Assembly (NCBI GenBank): GCA_000711775.1
Contig: ARYC01001384.1
Location: 42,614-106,613, forward strand
DNA: 64,000 nucleotides
Reading direction: 5' to 3'
Source of the DNA: Oxytricha trifallax
Lineage: Eukaryota; Ciliophora; Spirotrichea; Sporadotrichida; Oxytrichidae
The notes beneath the pieces are model-generated. The model ran no database searches. It was not told where the DNA came from and was given only the letters and a program-made list of their open reading frames with translations. Shown here in pieces: positions 44,601-52,323 of this stretch (within the stretch, counting starts at the first letter, position 1; each line of letters begins with the position of its first letter). The position numbers were made by a program, and so were the translations under genes.

Positions 44601-47600
44601 TATTTTTTTAATTATTTATTTTCTTAAAAATAGTAGTATTTTATATAATTATTTTTATATTTTATTCTAAAATATGCTAAATTCTTTATATTTTAATTGC
44701 TAATCTTTTATGATTAAATTAATTAAGATTAACAATAGTTCTTTAAAATTATACTGATAGAACTTTTTTATTAAATTTATTTGAAATTTTTTTTTATTTT
44801 TAATTTTATATATTTTTCTTGCTATATTTTAATTTAATATTAATCCTATGCTAATTTTATCTTTAAAATTTATTATATTAAAAATCCCTTAATTTTGTCA
44901 CCTAAGAAAAGTTTTAGCAAAATATTTAATATAAAGCACAATTTAAATATTATTTTTAATCAAGATATATTCCAGAGCAGTATTGTACAAATTTATTTAA
45001 TTTTTATTAATGTTTGTTTTCTGTTTAATTTTTTTACTGAGAGTTATTAATCTAATAGGAATATTATTTTGAATAAATAAACTAACCAGTTGATCTTATA
45101 TTTTTAATTTAACATTGATATATTATGATTCTGAGTCTATAAGTAAAAGGCAATTGTTGAGTTCAATTAACTATAATAAACAAGAATAAATGCTGATAAA
45201 TTTATAAATTTACCGTTACAAAATATTGTATCTTGCCTTTTTAGATATTTATTAAGAATGTGAATTAATTTCTTGTATTTAGAGATATCTCTAAATTTAA
45301 ATTTAAAGAAAATTATTTATTAATTTGTTTTTATTAAATCAACTTAATTTCTCAAAATCAATAGCATTTAAATATACGAAGATACTAAAACAAAAAAAAT
45401 TGTTTAAAATATTGTTTAATATAATTATTAAGAAAATACTATATTATTATTTTCAACGATAATTTAAAGTATCATAAATAATATAAGAGGCAAGAAGATT
45501 ATTTTTTAAATATATGTTTACTTTAAATGTTTAATATAATCTAAATGTAAAATGATAAAAGATGATAACATATGTAGTATTAATTTAAAATTAAGACTTT
45601 AATTACTTAATAAAATGCAATCACTTTTAAAATAATGAATAATAAATAATGATACAATTTTACTGTATTGATACTATATTTTTTATTCTATAAGAGAAAC
45701 AATTTTTTTTTCTAGTATACTAAAAATTAACTTAAATTGCAATACTAAAAAGATTTATTTTTTAAAATAACTAAAATTTAGTGAAATTAGAGTCATCTTT
45801 TTCCATCAAATTAATTAATTTTAGTGTTTAAAATATAAATTTATGGATTTAACTGTACCCGAAGTAGTTGTTACTAAGAAACTTTTAACTGTTATCAATT
45901 AAAAATACATTAATAAAATTATGTTGAGAATGTGGACTGAATTTAATCTATGTTGATTTCTTTAAGTAGAGTTACATATTGCAAATTTATAAAACTCTTT
46001 ATAAATTAAAAAATTATATAAACTTAATTAAAAAAATTAAAAATAAATCTTTTGTCATAAATATAAATTATTTTAAATATCTCTAATAAATTTATTTTAG
46101 AAATATATCTTATCACCAGTGTTTCTCATATAGTTTCTGGCCATAATCAAACCAAATCATTTATTATTTTAATAATATTTAATATTAACTAAGAAAACTT
46201 TTACTATTAGCTTCAAATAAAAAGAGTATAAAGTTTGAATTTATTTATTTTGAAAGTATATATGGAGGTGAGTCAAAATTTTTTAGAGGAATTATTTTTA
46301 CTTATAGTATAATAATAATAGCAAAATATTTATTTTCCAATTATGATCAGTAGAAAAGAAATTGATTTAAAACGTGCTAAAAATAATAACAGCTTATGAA
46401 ATTTTTCAATTCATAGATTACATTATAATCTGTTGATTTTTAGTGAATAAATATATATGCCTAATTAAAACACCATAGATCAATTAAGAAACCAAGATTG
46501 GGGTTAAGAAAAATTAATTAAAAAATTAATAATAATAGGCGTAAGATTAAAATGTTTGGGCTAATATTTAAAACTATTGGCTCAATTAATTGTCCTTATA
46601 TATAATGTAAATTATATATTATATTTCACCAATAATAATTAATTGCTGATTTAATTGTTCTTAACTCTAATCCTCTCTTGATTGATCTATGGCATTTTAT
46701 TAATGTTATTAGAGAGAAAGTCTTAAAATGTTTGTCATTAAATTTGATATTAGTTACTTTATTCAGTCAGAATTTAACATGAAACTATTAATTAATTCAG
46801 CCAAAATCTTTTTATTTTAAGTCCAGATTTCTCTATTATTTTAATAAATATAATTACTAAGGATTTGTAAAATTAATTATATGTTTACATTTTTATTATA
46901 TATTAATAGTTTATAATAAAATTAATTAGAAAAGGTAAGAAAAATTAAATATTATTATTTTTTATGTTTTTGTTCAATATAAAAGTTGATAAATTTATTA
47001 AATAAATAGAAGATACTAACTTTTTAATAAAACATCTCCTAATCTAAGTCATTAATTAAGAAAAATAAATAAAAATTAAAGGATTTGAGGTTTTGAACTG
47101 AGTGATATCTTGTGTTAATTTCTCCAGGAGGTTCCTCATAATCATAAACTCTAAATCCCTTTAGTAATTAAATAGAGATTTTCGATTGGTAAGTAATTTA
47201 TTATAAGATTATATCATAATAGCTATTATAAGAAATTAACTTTTATAAAAGTTATTTATAATTACTTTTGAATTAGAAAGTTAATTGCTGGGTAGGGTCA
47301 CAATCTCACTTGGGACTTTCTGATAAAGCTTTTACTACACAAATCCTGTTTAGAGCAGGCAGGAGGTAGCTGGTTTCACTGTATAGGGGGCCAGTCAACG
47401 AGGTTCAATCTGCCAAGCTTCTTCACTCTCTATGAGTGATCATGGGTCCTAAGAATTCCCTGCATTAGATGAGCTTCCTGGCGTGATTTCAGTTTCCTTG
47501 GTAATTGGGAGCAGGATGAAAGTAGTGCTCAGCCTATAAAAAGTGAGAGGATAAGAACCCTTCAAGCGAATGATAAGGATTATCTACCCACACCTGGCTA

Positions 47601-50600
47601 GGGTGCTGAATGTGCTACATCGAAAGAATAGGTACTATATCTCAGCAGCATTTGGACTAGTATTCGTTTTTCACCATTACTTCCACCTATTGGACCTCAT
47701 TCAAATTATGTAGGAAATCCTAACTTATCTGCTGGCCTTTGTAAATAAGTTACCTATTTTTTGGGGAAAGCGGTGTAGCAGCGAGGTGATCTTAGGAATT
47801 TTTTGTCTTCATTACTGCCACGTCACAGATTACCAAGTAATTTCACTCAGATACATCTACGTCACGATTAAGATTCATGATTTGATTTTAGTATTATACA
47901 GTTATATGCTAAATTTTATTTGAAATTATTCAATTACTACAACTAAGTTTTTTATAACTCAAGCAATAATTTAAAAAATTTTTACGAACTAAATTCTTAT
48001 AGTTTCATAACAAGACTATGAGCATTTTTATAGCGATTATTTTTATAAACCTGTATGTTAATAAATTTTTTCAATACTTTTTGTAAACTTTATTTACAAA
48101 TAATTTTTGCTGAAATATTTGTTAAAATCTTTGCTTAAATATACTCAATAAAATTTTTCGAATGGCTTCGAGCTTTTGAATCTCCATATTTATAATTTAT
48201 AAATTTGAAACCTCCTTCAATTATTTAATAAAGATTGATTTATGAATATTAAATAAATATATTGGAAGTAGCCAACAAATATACCGCTTATTGAATATGT
48301 TGTGCGAATCTTTTCGTCTTGTAAACCGAATCTGTATACTCTAAATTTTTAATTAAAAAAATAATTAATTATAAAACTATTTGATAAAACCTTGAAATCT
48401 CTTTAATTCTGTTAATTTATATTCAAATTTCTCATTTTTAATATTAAAAAAAATATCTATGATATCAACATATTCTATATAATATTTAGTTGAATGTTAA
48501 TCATTAAAATAATATTATTTTTCATTAAAGAATTTATGAAGAAAGAAAAGGTTTTCCCTTAAGAATTTTTTTTATTAAAAATTTAATAAGTTAGAATATT
48601 GAGGGGAAAGTTTCCTGCCCCCGTGCAGTTTCCCGTTCCCTCTGGAAGTTTCCAGCCCCCAGCATTAATTTTATATTGGCTGTCAATAAAAATGTTTGAA
48701 ACTAATAAATTCCAATTTTATTTACCATTACCATGAACTAAACAACTTTTATATATATATATATATTATATATATATATATATTATAAACATATATATAT
48801 ATAATTTTCAAGGTACATAATTATTCTTTATCAAATTTTATACTAAAACAATGCTAAAATAATTGTTTTTTATTAATAATTAATGTGATATATATATATA
48901 TATATATATTAAATTGAGAATTCATTAACAAGGTATAAATGATAAATAAAGCTAGATAAATATTAACTATATCATAACTGATGATAAAAATTCTTTGAAA
49001 ATTATAAAAAATACATATTTTTATGTATTAGGCAGGAAACTTCCCCCCCCCCAAATATTATTATTATTAATAAATACTTTATTATAATAAAAAGATAAAA
49101 CAATGATTCATAAAGCATTCTTTTGTGAAACAATAATCACGAAATATTGTTAATCAATTTCTTTTAAAATGAATATAAAAAAGTGCTTAATTAGTAACAA
49201 GACTGAGAATTAAGAGAATGTTTTAAACAGTAAAATTATTTTATTTTGAATAAAATTTAATATTAATTAATTTTTAAGCAAAAAAAAACAATTAATAATT
49301 AAATAAAATACTCCACATATAGTTTTTGGGTGAAGGTCCTGGATCCTAAAATATATTTGATAATCTATAAATAAATTTCCCTTTATTATATCTCTAAATA
49401 GAATAATTTATAAATATGCTAAAAAAAACGAAATATTTTTCAGTCAATCAATCCGCTTACTTTTTGTTAAATTTACGAATATTTTTTTTCTAAAATTTAT
49501 TAAACACTAATTTAAATTATAATCTATCTAAATATAAAAATAATTTGATAAAAATTATAATTTATTTTAAAAGGTAAAATTTATGTTTAATTGTAAAATA
49601 TTTCATTAGAAAAAATACATATAAAGATAAATTAATCTAAAATTAAAATTATTATGCAGTTTAATAACTTCACCCATGTTGAAATTGTATTGCTATATTA
49701 AATAGTTTTTTTAAGAATTATTTAATTTTATATAAGTTTATAATTAATTACTTTACAAATTCAATTCCGTTAAATCATAAACTAAAATAAAATTGTTCTA
49801 TTTTTCGTTTTTATGTTTATCAGAGAATTTAATAATAATAAATGTTTTAAGAAAGTAAAAATATTTAATGATAAATTTTTCTTAACTATTATGAAATAAT
49901 AAGAAATACATAATATATTATTATAGAAATACATATTAATTTGGAAAATTAAATTAAATTCAAGTTATAAATAAACAAATATTGGCAGTTAACTTTCTGG
50001 AAACCTGGACAATATGGTACTTGTTTGATCGAGAATTAAAAATTAGCTGAACTTTAATATTGCCTGTAACCCCTACCGCATTGCTGGAGTGAGATATATT
50101 GACTTTAATTTTTGCATTGAAATCAACTTAACAAATCACAAAATTAAAGTCAAGCTAACTCGCTTAAAGGATGCGATATAGTTTAAAGCCAATAGTAAAG
50201 TTCAGCTAATTTTAAATTCTCGATCACACAAGTACCATATCGTCAAGGTTTCCAGAAAGTTAAATGCCAATTTTTGTTTATTTATAACTTAAATTTAATT
50301 TAAGTTTCCAATTTAAAATGTATTTTTACAATATTAACTGATAATATCAGTAACCGAGTGGAATAAATATAGACTTTATCCTATGAGATGCTTATATATT
50401 TTTAAAATATGATATTTTATCATATTTTGATTATTTCTCCATTATATACATATTTATTTGATAATTTAACTGCGTATAAATATAATAAATATAAAAATGA
50501 TGGATTATTCTTGGAATAAATGGTCTATATTCAACTCTGAGAAATATCTATCTATATTCAATAGAGCTACTCGTCAAATTAACCTTAGCAATTGAACTTT

Positions 50601-51512
50601 ACATGCCATACTATATAATATATACCTCCTCTAAACTCTATAGTTATATTATTTGTGAATAACAATAGAATTTTAAATTTTAACTTATTTTCGAAAGATT
50701 TATTTAATACTGAATTACTGATTTAACTCCCTGATTCTTTAAAGTTTAAAGTAATTATTATTTAACTCAATAATAAAATAACACTCAGAAGTTAAGGTAT
50801 TTTATAATTATTTAATGCTGTGCTAAAATTAATAATGAGGCTTATGTCAGGGAGATAATGTAATTAGATAATATCAAAATTTAATTTTTGGGAATCCAAC
50901 TCAATCCATTCAAGGAAAATAATATATTTTAAAGTGTTAATTATAATATAATTTATTAATAAAGTTTTAATTTAAATTAATAATTATTTCTTTTAATTCA
51001 CAATAAAAATTATTTATTTCATCAATAATGTGATCTTATATCCAGAAGCTTATAAAGAGTATTTACCATACAAACTTCCATCATTTGCATTTAAAACTCG
51101 AATAAAATAAAACAATTTTATTAAAAATAATTGATGAACACTAGTTTGGGGAAAGAAAATTTCCACGCCTATTTTATGATAAAAAAAACATTTAGGAAAG
51201 TTTCCTGGCTTATAAAATTTTTTTATTTTTTAAATTAAAGTTTTGAGCAATTTTATCTTTATTAACTATAGATTACTTTTTTTGGTATTCCTCTTATAAA
51301 ATGAATTTTGATAAAATTTGATATCTTACTATGAAATGTTTAATTTTTTTTCTTTAATTTCATTTTGATAATTATAATACTATCCAAAATTGACTAGAAA
51401 CCTATTAAATTGAATCATAAATTATTCATACTTTTTATTTTATACAACCATCAGGACTTGACATTTAAAGCATTGAAAGATGTTGAACCTATCCCGGAAA
51501 CAAAAAAATTAT
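30228..51512 (-). CDS. Gene B: tandem paralogue of gene A
   Basis: Same strand, same block order and same domain plan as gene A, stop TGA at 30228-30230. Protein identity is high in the membrane module and lower in the linker and tail. TAA/TAG are again needed as Gln throughout, and no clear disabling change was found in the paired blocks, except that the joins between MDS 22 and 21 and around MDS 29-32 could not be settled. The N-terminal end is unresolved: the TBE cluster starts only about 170 bases to the right of the last block. Confidence 0.85.
30470..30555 (-). CDS. Gene B MDS 2
   Basis: Reads KLSSIRSAYLKNKNINDLPN, matching the SSIREAY block of gene A. Boundaries approximate. Confidence 0.5.
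30665..30700 (-). CDS. Gene B MDS 3
   Basis: Reads KNSKTQRLDTF, paired with NHSKTERLD of gene A. Boundaries approximate. Confidence 0.4.
31120..31284 (-). CDS. Gene B MDS 4: Ser/Thr/Gln-rich tail
   Basis: Reads TSVTTNSNSQSPMSFNET, then a Gln/Ser-rich stretch (QSTQPTQTSLFSQNK). Right pointer AAGT. Left limit unclear because the frame remains open. Confidence 0.6.
31381..31425 (-). CDS. Gene B MDS 5
   Basis: Reads IFKKLKTNSSSSST, five consecutive serines where gene A has RRSSS. Joins MDS 4 in frame through AAGT. Confidence 0.6.
32185..32241 (-). CDS. Gene B MDS 6
   Basis: Reads LFVYQAIQAIRKIAKIQ. Right pointer AAACT identical to gene A. Confidence 0.75.
32402..32496 (-). CDS. Gene B MDS 7: last membrane segment
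   Basis: Reads FTDFDPNPENRYMLGW, then VVLSVIFLVSFLNMSL. Same length as the gene A block (95 bases) and the same pointers on both sides. Confidence 0.85.
32677..32836 (-). CDS. Gene B MDS 8: membrane segment
   Basis: Reads SMLFFNKAPYLQLMTF and LLSICQFLYLITVMPF. Pointers GTAAA and AAATAA. Confidence 0.85.
33244..33284 (-). CDS. Gene B MDS 9
   Basis: A 41-base block reading SLFFIRRFIFVI. Its right IES was enlarged to 1.1 kb by the G-rich foldback at 33439-33959. Confidence 0.8.
33439..33959. repeat. 521-bp foldback with G-tract arms
   Basis: Ends GTTACAACCGAGATCC and GGATCTCGGTTGTAAC. Each arm has a 50-base block of C-runs (left) or G-runs (right, at about 33891-33945), then a shared segment including AAGGAGATCGAT and GAGATGTCAAG. 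In gene B IES 33282-34374; gene A lacks it. Confidence 0.75.
34375..34483 (-). CDS. Gene B MDS 10: cytoplasmic loop
   Basis: Reads LPFLLAQNDKISFIKLNQ, then IKPLHENLKMNKKWSIGY. Exactly the length of the gene A block (109 bases). Confidence 0.8.
34558..35267 (-). CDS. Gene B MDS 11: main membrane module
   Basis: Reads PSLFMYTNTNKSISYST, LWGFVNSQQLISHLPLYE, IPANLYYFFQLVVGS, IPDTDAYNDNFRDFGYDS, then a hydrophobic helix (FLLLISPALIVITLIIQFF) and the FRFQSVAQILASKFIYAF stretch. Uninterrupted over 710 bases, like gene A. Confidence 0.9.
35275..35407 (-). CDS. Gene B MDS 12
   Basis: Reads NWTIISAKDNFLQIKIDF, then RPLLVQSSGLDKTELRI. The flanking 14-bp IES (pointer TAATATT) gives TNQKYQFENNPSLF when removed. 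Confidence 0.8.
35565..35771 (-). CDS. Gene B MDS 13
   Basis: Reads SNLSDVISIQDTSKFKV, GLVTIKFEKPLNSTNET, then EDQAIYKQIKHLINW across the AATTGA junction. Confidence 0.85.
36121..36219 (-). CDS. Gene B MDS 14: cadherin-like strand
   Basis: Reads NINPMSTKYRITVIVL, then QSDLIQMNNTDVVKS. Pointers TGCTTT and TATTAT. Confidence 0.8.
36337..36415 (-). CDS. Gene B MDS 15
   Basis: Reads NNRMQFNAGLKQLGEQDIT, then IILTD. Pointers TATTAT and ATTATT. Confidence 0.8.
36645..36713 (-). CDS. Gene B MDS 16
   Basis: Reads VAYTGEYFRFLDIAKVNQF. Pointers ATTATT and ATT. Confidence 0.75.
37675..38059 (-). CDS. Gene B MDS 17: cadherin-like start and NQTT linker
   Basis: Reads GIYNLKFKCRIQDG, then FIVEYKYDGRSLPG, a linker with about five NQTT-type units (fewer than gene A), then APMFYTNLQGFTIR and AGGTAILYLPDFFDPNGDQ. 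The shadow ORF on the same strand in another frame is not a gene. Confidence 0.9.
38111..38909. mobile_element. 0.8-kb element with CCCC-tipped inverted repeats
   Basis: Left end CCCCATAAAATCAGAAACCC, right end the inverted CCCC-ACAAATCAGAAACCC; the perfect core AATCAGAAACCCGAATCATT lies on both sides. Inner arms are diverged. Two short ORFs that both begin MNF come from the two ends of the repeat and are not genes. In gene B IES 38055-40394. Confidence 0.6.
39115..39415. repeat. GC-richer island in a gene B IES
   Basis: About 300 bases of near-balanced composition in AT-rich DNA, absent from gene A. Contains GAGATTCGAAACCC, a good match to a tRNA B-box, and a second GATTCGAAAGG. No clear ORF. 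Possibly a tRNA-derived SINE. Confidence 0.35.
40395..40449 (-). CDS. Gene B MDS 18
   Basis: Reads STDGSALNSKFTYIGS. Its left IES is 2.34 kb against about 0.39 kb in gene A, because of the elements at 38111-38909 and 39115-39415. Confidence 0.8.
40495..40552 (-). CDS. Gene B MDS 19
   Basis: Reads CTYDQSVCEDTEYTQYI. Same 58-base length and same two 7-bp pointers as gene A. Confidence 0.9.
40609..40751 (-). CDS. Gene B MDS 20
   Basis: Reads NCKRGLTSKMTQPVEITSRK, then LPSTLPTHIIQYLGDNVKV. Pointers TGCAATT and ATTT. Confidence 0.85.
42084..42502. mobile_element. Foldback MITE family 1, copy 3
   Basis: About 419 bp with well-kept arms (TATTGTAGGAAAATATTCG to CAAATGTATTTCTACAATA). In gene B IES 40748-42581, the counterpart of the gene A IES that holds copy 2. 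Confidence 0.8.
42582..42673 (-). CDS. Gene B MDS 21
   Basis: Reads PKPYYFEMATPQTRSIQV, then LDETLYIKKSN. Right boundary less certain. Confidence 0.75.
43320..43625 (+). mobile_element. Possible retroposon 3' fragment with AAT tail
   Basis: A less AT-rich insert in the gene B IES left of MDS 22. Plus-strand frames read VKTQSSSADSMWQNCMTM or, shifted, DTVKFCGFYVAKLYDNEEDK. Ends GTACAGAATTAAAAAATAATAATAAT. Shares this tail with 25785-25810. Confidence 0.35.
43725..43837 (-). CDS. Gene B MDS 22
   Basis: Reads FITINTGLLCGYILKSTNP, then AYPIIQDIGVLIYKS. The conserved part ends near 43725, but a TATTT pointer at 43648-43652 would extend the block leftwards. Right pointer ATTAA. Confidence 0.75.
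44052..44089 (-). CDS. Gene B MDS 23
   Basis: Reads IFYGAQLGVQ. Pointers ATTAA and the 7-bp CTAAAAT. Confidence 0.75.
44244..44297 (-). CDS. Gene B MDS 24
   Basis: Reads TLGVIDINQTGTVLKSF. Right junction has only a GT pointer. Confidence 0.7.
   Translation of the reverse strand, partial: TLGVIDINQTGTVLKSF
44430..44477 (-). CDS. Gene B MDS 25
   Basis: Reads DYAAGQIGIGIFEGS. Right pointer TAATCA. Confidence 0.75.
44957..45000 (-). CDS. Gene B MDS 26
   Basis: Reads KFVQYCSGIYLD. Right pointer ATTTAA; an overlapping 8-bp repeat AAATTTAT would break the frame and was not used. Confidence 0.65.
45847..45893 (-). CDS. Gene B MDS 27
   Basis: Reads QLKVSQQQLLRVQLN. Shorter than the gene A block. 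The IES on its right is 32 bp. Confidence 0.65.
45922..45980 (-). CDS. Gene B MDS 28
   Basis: Reads NMQLYLKKSTQIKFSPHSQ. Pointers TGTT and ATT. Confidence 0.7.
46094..46155 (-). CDS. Gene B MDS 29
   Basis: Reads LIMARNYMRNTGDKIYFQN. Right boundary not resolved. Confidence 0.6.
47081..47155 (-). CDS. Gene B MDS 30
   Basis: Reads FRVYDYEEPPGEINTRYHS, then VQNLKS. Boundaries from comparison with gene A only. Confidence 0.65.
47285..47880. repeat. 0.6-kb GC-richer island in gene B
   Basis: Balanced-composition insert between MDS 30 and 31, absent from gene A. Includes GAGGTTCAATCTGCC (B-box-like) and TAGCTGGTTTCACTG. No long open frame in either code. Likely a decayed retroposon; identity unknown. 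Confidence 0.35.
48600..49052. mobile_element. GGGGGAAGTTT-family element, copy 3
   Basis: Left end GAGGGGAAAGTTTCCTGCCC with two further AGTTTCC repeats in the first 60 bases; right end GGCAGGAAACTTCCCCCCCC. The core contains three long (TA)n tracts (about 48750-48910). In the gene B interval between MDS 30 and 31. Confidence 0.6.
49917..50334. mobile_element. Foldback MITE family 1, copy 4
   Basis: About 418 bp, moderately diverged, with inner GAAACCTGGACAATATGG and GCTGGAGTGAGATATATTGA and their inverted partners. In the gene B interval between MDS 30 and 31. Confidence 0.7.
50503..50645 (-). CDS. Gene B MDS 31
   Basis: Reads SLEEVYIIQYGMQSSIAK, then VNLTSSSIEYRQIF. Boundaries approximate. 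Confidence 0.65.
51028..51095 (-). CDS. Gene B MDS 32
   Basis: Reads LNANDGSLYGKYSLQASG. The right end is set by the 8-bp pointer CATTTAAA. Confidence 0.7.
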
Positions 51513-51590
51513 TTAAAAAAATATTTTTATATAGAATTCATAAAAATGCCATATAAAAATTATAGGTCAGGACACTTCCCTCCCTCAATT
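51145..51590. mobile_element. GGGGGAAGTTT-family ends, possible copy 4
   Basis: Left end TTTGGGGAAAGAAAATTTCC with AGGAAAGTTTCCTGG about 50 bases in; right end TCAGGACACTTCCCTCCCTC. The spacing (about 445 bp) fits the family, but the interval also contains tentative gene B MDS 33, so either the coding call or the pairing of ends may be wrong. Confidence 0.4.
51462..51512 (-). CDS. Gene B MDS 33 (tentative)
   Basis: Reads FVSGIGSTSFNAL and joins MDS 32 in frame through CATTTAAA to give SFNALNANDGSLYGKYS, a propeller-like unit. It lies between two copies of the GGGAAGTT-type end motif, so part of it could be element sequence. No gene A counterpart was found. Confidence 0.5.
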
Positions 51591-51684
51591 TTATATTAAC
51601 CAGAATTATTGTTTATATTATTTAAAGGAAATATTGATGCTCGAGCATCTTAAAGTCTTAATTTAACTATACTTCTAAACAATA

Positions 51685-52045
51685 AAATTAAGACCCCAAA
51701 ATGTTTAATGAGGTTTAAAAGTTGTAATTTTGATTTTAGGGAATATATTATGGGTTGAAATTATTAATAAGTTTTAATATGAATTTTTAGTGAATGTTTT
51801 TAATTTAATCACTCAAAATAAACTTTTAGATTATGTGGAAGTGTATGAGATGTCTGAAATTTATTTAACTTAACTTGAACTCTAACTGTTCTATTGAATG
51901 TCTGATCTTAAGTTAGATTTTATAATTAATTACTCTGCCATCAATTTCATTGATTAAGATGCTCTTATTTTATATATAAATTGCTTTATTCTTGCTTCGC
52001 GTTGTTTTCAAACCTACTTGTGTAGTGCTCATTGCGAGGCATACT
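51685..52045 (-). mobile_element. TBE-b left fragment
   Basis: A degraded TBE end (ACCCCAAAATGTTTAATGAG) followed by sequence matching TBE-c over its first 350 bases, including the 3' end of the kinase gene (minus frame MPRNEHYTSRFE). It breaks off at GCGAGGCAT-ACT, where TBE-a is inserted. Its other half is 56140-56579. Confidence 0.75.
52043..52045. other. ACT target site duplication of TBE-a, left
   Basis: ACT directly before the first C of TBE-a; the matching ACT is 56137-56139. TBE elements are known to duplicate a 3-bp ANT target. Removing one copy plus the element rejoins TBE-b. Confidence 0.8.
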
Positions 52046-52120
52046 CAAAACCCCAAAACCCCTTAATGAGGTTTATAAGTGCTTTGATTTGTAGGTTATA
52101 GTTGGGGTCTTATTGGGGTT
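52046..52120 (+). repeat. TBE-a left inverted repeat
   Basis: 75 bases from the telomere-like tip through ATTGGGGTT; the partner is 56063-56136. The C4A4 tip imitates the ciliate telomere, but no telomere is implied here. Confidence 0.85.
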
Positions 52121-52323
52121 TGCATAGAAAACGCAGGTTTTTTTTAATGAATTTAATGAATATTTAATGATTATTAGTGTACTTAAATCAAACAAATTTT
52201 ATCTGCTTATCTTTGTGGTACCTCTTGAATCTAGCTCTCTTGACTTGCCCATGTATTTTTTCCATCGATTATCTTGGATAAGCTGGAGCTCTTCCGATTA
52301 TCATCTTTACAAACTTCTTAATT

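Larger units (their letters stand above)
31281..51461 (-). other. IES set of gene B, with pointers
   Basis: IES spans and + strand pointers: 31281-31380 AAGT; 32237-32401 AAACT; 32492-32676 GTAAA; 32831-33243 AAATAA; 33282-34374 TAA; 34482-34557 TA; 35261-35274 TAATATT; 35402-35564 AATTGA; 35766-36120 TGCTTT; 36214-36336 TATTAT; 36410-36644 ATTATT; 36711-37674 ATT; 38055-40394 TGCTT; 40443-40494 TTTAAAT; 40546-40608 TGCAATT; 40748-42581 ATTT; about 42669-43647 TATTT (weak); 43833-44051 ATTAA; 44083-44243 CTAAAAT; 44296-44429 GT; 44472-44956 TAATCA; 44995-45846 ATTTAA; 45890-45921 TGTT; 45978-46093 ATT; 51088-51461 CATTTAAA. Apart from elements listed separately they hold only AT-rich DNA. Intervals 46156-47080, 47156-50502 and 50646-51027 are interruptions without a resolved pointer. 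Confidence 0.75.

Noticed and set aside
52046-52062. Telomere repeats suggesting a chromosome end or somatic fragment
   Set aside because: They are the tips of TBE inverted repeats, with transposon genes inside and a target duplication outside.
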